From an uncultured Bacilli bacterium (GTDB lineage Bacteria > Bacillota_I > Bacilli_A > RF39 > UBA660): a stretch of 46,816 nt of DNA. A model generated the notes under the pieces. The model had not been told where the DNA came from, did not search any database, and saw only the letters and a list, made by a program, of their open reading frames with translations. Location: positions 1 to 46,816 of the forward strand of contig CANQFX010000002.1 of the NCBI GenBank assembly GCA_947600015.1, read 5' to 3'. The translations under genes and the position numbers were made by a program. This document shows, piece after piece, positions 41,450-46,816 of the stretch (the stretch's first letter is position 1; each line of letters begins with the position of its first letter).

Positions 41450-44392
41450 ATGTATCTTAAAAGTATTAAATCGCATGGATTTAAATCTTTTGCTGATATT
41501 ACTGAAATAGATTTAAAAGAAGGAATAACGGGCATTGTTGGTCCTAATGGTAGTGGTAAAAGTAATGTAGTTGATGCAGTTAAATGGGTTTTAGGTGAGC
41601 AATCAATTAAAGCTTTAAGAGCAACTAATTCCATGAGAGATGTTATTTTTGCCGGAAGTAAATCACGAAAAGCTATGAATAGAGCTTATGTGGCTCTAAC
41701 TTTTGATAATAGCGATAAATATTTACATACGGAATTTACAACAGTAGAAGTAAAGCGCGTATTATATAAAACCGGCGAAAACGAATATTTTATTAATAAT
41801 GCTAAAGTGCGCCTTAAGGATATAACTGATTTATTTATTGATAGTGGAGCGGGAAAAGAATCGTTTAATATAATTTCCCAGGGTTCAGTGGCTGATGTAA
41901 TTAATAGTAAACCCGAAGAAAGAAGAGTGATTTTTGAAAGTGCGGCGGGCGTTTTAAAATATAAAAAACGTAAAGAGGAAACAAATCGCAAGCTTTTAAA
42001 AGTAAAGGACAATTTAGAAAAAATTGATTTAATTATTGCCGAACTCGAAGATAATCATCAACATCTAGAACACCAAGCGACAATTGCCCAAGAGTATTTG
42101 ACTAAAAAAGAAGAATTAAAAAATCTCGAGGTTGCTTTAATTGCTCAAGAAATCACGGATATTAATAGCAATTACAAAACTTTAAAAAATGAAGTTGAAA
42201 AATTAAATAAAGAGCTTGAAAATGTTAATTTAGCTAATAATGAAGAAAGCGTTAAGATTGAAAGCTTAAAATTAGAAAATGTGAAAATCGATGAAAAAAT
42301 AGCCTCTGTTAATGAAGAAATTATTGCTTTATCTAAAGAGATAGCTGATTTAAATAGTCAAAAGCAACTAACAATCGAAAGACAAAAATATGAAGCTAAT
42401 TCCTCCTCATTGCAAAACAATTTAATTAATTTAAAAGAAGAAGAATTAACGATTCAAAAAAATATTGAAAATTTAAAAAAAGAGTTAGAAATTCTTCAAA
42501 AAGAGCTAAAAGAAAAAAATAGTAAATATCAAACTATTTTAAAAGAATATCAAACAAAAGTCATGAAAAGTGAAGAATACAATACAAAGCTTCTAAATAA
42601 AAATAAAGAACAATTAAATTTGACCAATCAAATAGAAATATTAGAAAGTAATATTGAAAATAGTGAAAAATTACCATTAGCAGTTAGAGGAGTTTTAAGT
42701 AATCCGCGGCTTACTGGCATTCATAATACAATCGGAAAAATAATTGAAGTTGATGATAAATATGCCACAGCAATCGATATAGCTTTAGGATATTCGGCAA
42801 ATATTATAGTCGTTGATAATGAAAGTAGTGCGAAAGTAGCAATTAATTACTTAAAAGATAACAAATTAGGAAGAGCGACTTTCTTTCCTTTAAATGTTAT
42901 TAAACGAAAATTTATTGATAATACAACAATGAATATTTTAAAAAGTACGCCGGGTTTTATTAATGTTGCTCATAATCTTGTTAAAAATGACCCAATATAT
43001 GTGGAAATAGTCGAAAATCAATTAGGTAATGTTATTATTGTCGATAATATTGACTCTTTAAATAAAATAGGCAAACTCATCAATTATCGCTATCGTATTG
43101 TCTCTTTAGATGGAGAGATTTTACATACAGGTGGCGCTATTTCTGGGGGAACTTTTAAAAATAGTAATAGTACAATTATGCAAAAGGAAAAGCTTAATAA
43201 ATTAAAAAGTACGATGGCTAATATGACGATAGAAATAAATAACATTAATGAAGTAGTTGCTAAAAATGCGGAAGAAGTAAAAAAATGGCATGAAGAAGTT
43301 ACTAAATTAAATAGCGAAGTTATGACAGTTCAAGAAAAGGTTAATCGTAAAAAGATTTCTTTAAATGACTTAGAAGAAAAATATAGAGCTAAACATAATG
43401 AATTTTTAGGGGCTCAAAATATTAAAGACAATAAACTAGACGAAAATTTAAATAAATTATTGGAAGAATATTATCAAAAAACGAGTAATAAGGATTTATT
43501 AGAGAAAGAATTAAATAATTTAAAAGCTCGAAAAAATACTATATTTTTAGAACTAAATGATTTAGAAAAAGCTAATCGTGAAAAAAATAGCAATTATAAT
43601 ACGAAGATTCAAGAGTTAAAAACTAAAGAAATCGAAATAGGAAAAATGGATGTTCATTTAGATAATCTTCTAAATATTTTAAATGAAACATATAATATGA
43701 CATATGAGAAAGCAGTTGCTAGTTATTCCTTAGATGTAGAACAAAATTTAGCAGCGCAAATGGTTACTAAGCTCAAAAAAACTATTTTAAATTACAAAGA
43801 TGTTAATACTGGAGCAATTGAAGAATTTAAACGAGTTCATGAAAGATATTCTTTCTTAACTAATCAAAAAAATGATTTGGAAACTTCTATCGTTAACTTA
43901 GAAAACATTATTACGGAGATGGATAATATAATGGTAGAACGTTTCAGTAAGACGTTTACTAAAATTGAAGTGGAATTTCAAAAAGTTTTTCAAAAGTTAT
44001 TCAAAGGCGGCATGGGGACTTTAAAGTTAACTGATCCTGATAATATGTTGGAAACAGGAATTGAAATTATTGCCGAACCTCCTGGAAAGAAATTAAATTC
44101 TATTGGCCTTTTGTCAGGCGGTGAGAAAACTTTAACTGCAATTTCCTTATTATTTGCGATATTAAATGTTAACCCTGTTCCTTTTGTTATTCTAGATGAA
44201 GTTGAGGCAGCCTTAGATGAAGCTAATGTGGATATGTTTGGTAATTATTTAGCTGAAAAAAAAGATAAAAGTCAATTTATAATTATTACGCATAAGAAAA
44301 AAACTATGGAATTTGCTGATGTCTTATATGGAATTACAATGCAAGAGAGTGGTATTAGTAAATTAGTTAGTGTAAAATTAGAAAACTTATAG
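41450..44392 (+). CDS. smc: Chromosome segregation protein SMC (second, intact copy)
   Basis: The 980-aa condensin ATPase has an N-terminal lobe with Walker A GPNGSGKSN (residues 31-39) and FNIISQGSVADVI. Coiled coil spans about 170-410. The hinge is at about 415-570 (RGVLSNPRLTGIHNTIGKI), followed by a second coil (about 600-830) and a C-terminal lobe with the signature LLSGGEKTLTA near 887 and Walker B VILDEVEAALDEAN. It is about 200 aa shorter than Bacillus SMC (1186 aa), through shorter arms. It loads on DNA with ScpA/B. It follows rnc by 12 nt with GGAAGTGA before ATG 41450. It is roughly half identical by eye to the broken copy at 28.3-31.3 kb, so the copies are old or come from different genomes. 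Confidence 0.96.
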   Translation: MYLKSIKSHGFKSFADITEIDLKEGITGIVGPNGSGKSNVVDAVKWVLGEQSIKALRATNSMRDVIFAGSKSRKAMNRAYVALTFDNSDKYLHTEFTTVEVKRVLYKTGENEYFINNAKVRLKDITDLFIDSGAGKESFNIISQGSVADVINSKPEERRVIFESAAGVLKYKKRKEETNRKLLKVKDNLEKIDLIIAELEDNHQHLEHQATIAQEYLTKKEELKNLEVALIAQEITDINSNYKTLKNEVEKLNKELENVNLANNEESVKIESLKLENVKIDEKIASVNEEIIALSKEIADLNSQKQLTIERQKYEANSSSLQNNLINLKEEELTIQKNIENLKKELEILQKELKEKNSKYQTILKEYQTKVMKSEEYNTKLLNKNKEQLNLTNQIEILESNIENSEKLPLAVRGVLSNPRLTGIHNTIGKIIEVDDKYATAIDIALGYSANIIVVDNESSAKVAINYLKDNKLGRATFFPLNVIKRKFIDNTTMNILKSTPGFINVAHNLVKNDPIYVEIVENQLGNVIIVDNIDSLNKIGKLINYRYRIVSLDGEILHTGGAISGGTFKNSNSTIMQKEKLNKLKSTMANMTIEINNINEVVAKNAEEVKKWHEEVTKLNSEVMTVQEKVNRKKISLNDLEEKYRAKHNEFLGAQNIKDNKLDENLNKLLEEYYQKTSNKDLLEKELNNLKARKNTIFLELNDLEKANREKNSNYNTKIQELKTKEIEIGKMDVHLDNLLNILNETYNMTYEKAVASYSLDVEQNLAAQMVTKLKKTILNYKDVNTGAIEEFKRVHERYSFLTNQKNDLETSIVNLENIITEMDNIMVERFSKTFTKIEVEFQKVFQKLFKGGMGTLKLTDPDNMLETGIEIIAEPPGKKLNSIGLLSGGEKTLTAISLLFAILNVNPVPFVILDEVEAALDEANVDMFGNYLAEKKDKSQFIIITHKKKTMEFADVLYGITMQESGISKLVSVKLENL

Positions 44393-44427
44393 TATAATAA
44401 GAACAAAAGTTAGGTGGGGGATATATA

Positions 44428-45306
44428 ATGAAGAAAGAGAAAATAATGACAATTAAATATTATGTTATATTAATATTGTTATTGCTTTCTCTTTTTGTTG
44501 CCCTAATTTATGTCAAAAAAGTTTATAGAGTAAAAAATGTAACGAAAGTAAAAATAAAAGAAACAAAGAAAGAAGCGACTCAAGAACCTGAAGCAACTTA
44601 CGAGGATTTGGATGTAAATAGTGATTTAATTAAAGAATTAACAAACAAAGTATCAGGCTTTGATTCTATAAAAGCGGGTAGTTATTATGGCTATTTTTAT
44701 CAAAATAATTATTTGGATTTGAATAGCATTTCTGATGATGCTAAAATTGCTATTGGTATTACGCAAAATGAAAATTTTAAAAGTGATTTTATCAATGCGA
44801 CTTATGAAGCCGCGGCTCCTGATGGTAATAAACTTAATGTCATAATCTTAGCCAAAAAAGAAATTCAAGAGGGCATAAATGATTTTTTTGGTCCAAATAC
44901 AACTTATAAAGATACTAATTTAAAAGATGCCGATAAATATTATTGTGGTTTTTCAGGGTTTAAATTTGATGAAACCCGTAATGTTTATATGAATAATCCA
45001 ATTAGCTGCGCAAATTTTCCGGAAGATTATATTGATACTAAAGTAGTTAAAGCTCAAAAAAAGGGAAAAGTCATAGAATTTATTTTAAAAATAGCTTATA
45101 TAAAATACGAAGTAATTGATACTGATAATGTTATTAAATATGTTTATAAAAGTAATAATTCCGAAAATTATTTGGAAAAACATAATATTTTAACCGATAA
45201 TTCTTATGAGATTACCAATATATTAAATAAACTAGATAGTTTTAAATTTACCTTTAAATTACACAGTAATAATTATTATTATTTTGATAAAGTCGAAAAA
45301 CTCTAA
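44428..45306 (+). CDS. Membrane-anchored protein of unknown function
   Basis: The 292-aa protein has one N-terminal membrane helix (about 10-29), a short Lys/Glu-rich stalk and an outer domain with many Asn, Tyr and Asp residues. Two cysteines (YYCGFSGF and ISCANF) could form a disulfide. I recognise no family. It lies 35 nt after smc with GTGGGGGA before ATG 44428, so it may share the rnc-smc transcript, and it ends at a bidirectional hairpin facing def. Confidence 0.7.
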   Translation: MKKEKIMTIKYYVILILLLLSLFVALIYVKKVYRVKNVTKVKIKETKKEATQEPEATYEDLDVNSDLIKELTNKVSGFDSIKAGSYYGYFYQNNYLDLNSISDDAKIAIGITQNENFKSDFINATYEAAAPDGNKLNVIILAKKEIQEGINDFFGPNTTYKDTNLKDADKYYCGFSGFKFDETRNVYMNNPISCANFPEDYIDTKVVKAQKKGKVIEFILKIAYIKYEVIDTDNVIKYVYKSNNSENYLEKHNILTDNSYEITNILNKLDSFKFTFKLHSNNYYYFDKVEKL

Positions 45307-45311
45307 AAAAA

Positions 45312-45333
45312 ATACCTTTATGTAATAAGGTAT
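45312..45333. terminator. Bidirectional terminator
   Basis: ATACCTT (45312-45318) pairs with AAGGTAT (45327-45333), flanked by A-rich and T-rich runs. It sits between the convergent unknown gene and def. Confidence 0.75.
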
Positions 45334-45337
45334 ATTT

Positions 45338-45889
45338 TTATATTTCGCGCATTTTATCAATATCTTTATATGGATTATTTTTATCGATTCGATCTGTAAA
45401 TAAGATTCCATTTAAATGATCAATTTCATGTTGAAAAGCTACAGCAATATCTTCTCGAACTCTAATTTGATATTCTTGACCATTTTCATCAAAGGCTTGT
45501 ACAGTAATTCGGGCACATCTTGGCACAATGCCTTCTACTTCACGATTGACACTTAAACATCCTTCACCTTCACCAACATATATTAATTCTTCACTTTGAC
45601 TGATAATTTTGGGATTAATCACAACATAGTTTTTAAAACTACCATCTTCTAATTCTTCGACAATAACAAATATTCTTTTGGGAATACCGATTTGAACATA
45701 GGCTAAACCCATGCCGGCTCTTAAATCGTATTTTTCTCTTTCTTCATCTATTTGCGACATGGTTAAATAAGTAATCATATCTTTAATATCTTGTTTTTGT
45801 TTATCGGTTAAAGGAAAAGAAACTTCCGAACTTTTTTGCCTTAATATTTTATTTTTTTCATCAAATATTTTTATTTTCGGTAATTGCAT
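45338..45889 (-). CDS. def: Peptide deformylase (second copy)
   Basis: The 183-aa enzyme has motifs GMGLAYVQIG (usually GxGLAAxQ; Ala replaced by Tyr), GEGCLSVNRE (metal Cys) and QHEIDHLNG (metal His pair and catalytic Glu). It is a type 2 deformylase like the copy at 27773. The frame is open back to 46027, but ATG 45889 with GGTGAT is right: the def promoter lies in the extension, which also overlaps the start of the next divergent gene. It converges on the rnc-smc-unknown gene unit, echoing the def/smc arrangement of the first copy. Confidence 0.94.
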   Translation of the reverse strand: MQLPKIKIFDEKNKILRQKSSEVSFPLTDKQKQDIKDMITYLTMSQIDEEREKYDLRAGMGLAYVQIGIPKRIFVIVEELEDGSFKNYVVINPKIISQSEELIYVGEGEGCLSVNREVEGIVPRCARITVQAFDENGQEYQIRVREDIAVAFQHEIDHLNGILFTDRIDKNNPYKDIDKMREI

Positions 45890-45911
45890 AAATATCACCA
45901 ACCACGCCAAT

Positions 45912-45940
45912 ATTTTAACAAAAATCTGATAATAAAGCAA
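45912..45940 (-). promoter_or_regulatory. Promoter of def (second copy)
   Basis: On the minus strand TTGCTT (45935-45940) and TAAAAT (45912-45917) are 17 nt apart, 22 nt before ATG 45889. Confidence 0.6.
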
Positions 45941-46003
45941 ATAAGGTATATTGCTTTTTTCATTATTATAAGATAATATTTTTATAAAGTGGGTGATTTT
46001 AAG

Positions 46004-46816
46004 ATGGCTTTTTGTAATGATTATCACTTTTTAGAAGGGGTACGAATTATATCATTTATTATAACGGTTTTAAGAATAGTTATTCCAATTCTTTTAATTG
46101 GTTTTGGAACATATGATTATTTCCAAACTGTAATAAATCCTGATAAAGCGTCTGCTACTGAAAAAACAAAATCTTTTGTATTTCGTTTAATAAGTGCTTT
46201 TATGATTTTTATTTTACCAACTATAATCAATCTGGTATTTTCTGTAGTTAGTAATTTTGGCGGATCAATGTTAGTCTTAAATGATTGTTTAAAAAATGCA
46301 AATAAGGGATATATTGAACAACTGAAAATTGCTAGTAAAAAACAATTAGAAGAATATGAACAAACAGGACAAAATTATCAATCCAAATATAATCCTGAAA
46401 AATATAAAAATGTAGGAAAAAACGGCGAATTATTAGAGGTAGCTGATAGGTTATGGAAACAAATAGTTAATGGTAATTTTACCTATGGGGGAACCCCAAT
46501 TCCGCCTACAACAACAGTTGATTGTAGTGCATTTGTGACATGGGTGTTAAATGAATATGGCTATGCCGACGAATTTTCTTATCAGCATAATACAGCAAAT
46601 TTTAAGGAAACCAATTGGCAAGAAAAATTTGGTTGGGAAGAAATAGCCGTATCAGCAAATGAAGATGTTACCGCCAAGTTGAAAGCAGGCGATATATTAG
46701 TTAGAGACACAGGTGGGGCTGGACACATGAATATTATTGCTTCTGTTGAGGCAGATGGTACAGTGATGGCGTACGATTGTGGTAGTGCAAGTAATTGGAA
46801 AAATTCCGATGGAGGG
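46004..46816 (+). CDS. VirB2/TrbC-like two-helix segment fused to NlpC/P60 peptidase (3' end outside window)
   Basis: 271 codons are visible before the window ends. Two hydrophobic helices (about 13-36 and 58-83) joined by a short charged loop resemble VirB2/TrbC-type pilin subunits, such as those of mycoplasma and Gram-positive conjugative systems. A charged linker rich in Lys, Glu and Tyr (about 100-140) leads to an NlpC/P60-like peptidase. Catalytic Cys174 lies in TTVDCSAFVTWVL and His241 in GAGHMNIIASV, with a polar residue in AYDCGS. It would be a membrane-held wall peptidase. ATG 46004 follows GGGTGA. It is divergent from def. The pilin link is by layout only; the peptidase assignment is firmer. 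Confidence 0.75.
   Translation, partial: MAFCNDYHFLEGVRIISFIITVLRIVIPILLIGFGTYDYFQTVINPDKASATEKTKSFVFRLISAFMIFILPTIINLVFSVVSNFGGSMLVLNDCLKNANKGYIEQLKIASKKQLEEYEQTGQNYQSKYNPEKYKNVGKNGELLEVADRLWKQIVNGNFTYGGTPIPPTTTVDCSAFVTWVLNEYGYADEFSYQHNTANFKETNWQEKFGWEEIAVSANEDVTAKLKAGDILVRDTGGAGHMNIIASVEADGTVMAYDCGSASNWKNSDGG

Noticed and set aside
45890..46027. N-terminal 46-residue extension of the second deformylase
   Set aside because: It contains the def promoter and overlaps the start of the divergent pilin/NlpC gene. ATG 45889 has a proper ribosome site and the family N-terminus.

Overview
The window is low-GC (roughly 30%) bacterial DNA using the standard code: TGA is a stop, for example at the end of yidD. 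Gene content is that of a walled, low-GC Gram-positive bacterium of the Bacillota/Bacilli: divIVA, sepF, ftsW, dnaI, comEA/comEC, rnc, two smc genes, a YjcZ-like microprotein, lipoproteins and SipW/TasA-like signal sequences. Short SMC proteins (about 980 aa), tight packing and the style of the secreted proteins point to an uncultured, gut-type, RF39-like lineage. That placement is inference.

Left end (1-2400): an accessory patch on the minus strand. A frameshifted TPR gene and a Bro-N/DinD-type antirepressor-like gene lie directly behind a truncated surface-protein gene. The surface gene's promoter has an 11-base G/C homopolymer between its -35 and -10 boxes, a layout typical of phase-variable promoters. 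Decayed pieces of the same surface-protein family lie at 14.07-14.14 kb and 31.36-31.51 kb.

2.4-31.3 kb: housekeeping genes, almost all on the minus strand. They are rluB and a kinase-like gene; herA; sepF-divIVA; rluA-nagZ-asnS-lipoprotein; pgi-PAP2-degenerate HAD; a degenerate polysaccharide deacetylase; rpsO-pnp; a CPBP protease (plus strand); a VUT-like transporter; dnaI with an RNB nuclease; comEA-comEC; a DHH phosphoesterase; ftsW; a YjcZ-like microprotein and a deformylase (both plus strand); and an smc gene broken by one in-frame TAA.

31.6-39.3 kb: one 2549-codon gene for a cyclic beta-1,2-glucan synthase-like enzyme (GT84 plus GH94).

39.4-46.8 kb: a tRNA-Ser(GCU), then a ZnuA-like lipoprotein, yidD, rnc, a second and intact smc, an unknown membrane-anchored protein, a second deformylase, and an incomplete gene joining a VirB2/TrbC-like two-helix segment to an NlpC/P60 peptidase.

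The main structural oddity is that two diverged copies of a convergent def/smc neighbourhood sit on either side of the tRNA-Ser. The tRNA's acceptor stem has a C-A mismatch, as if its two halves came from different genes. The simplest reading is a junction between two related genomes, by misassembly or recombination, inside the tRNA. A real second copy in one chromosome is the alternative. No CRISPR array, complete transposon, rRNA or replication origin was seen.
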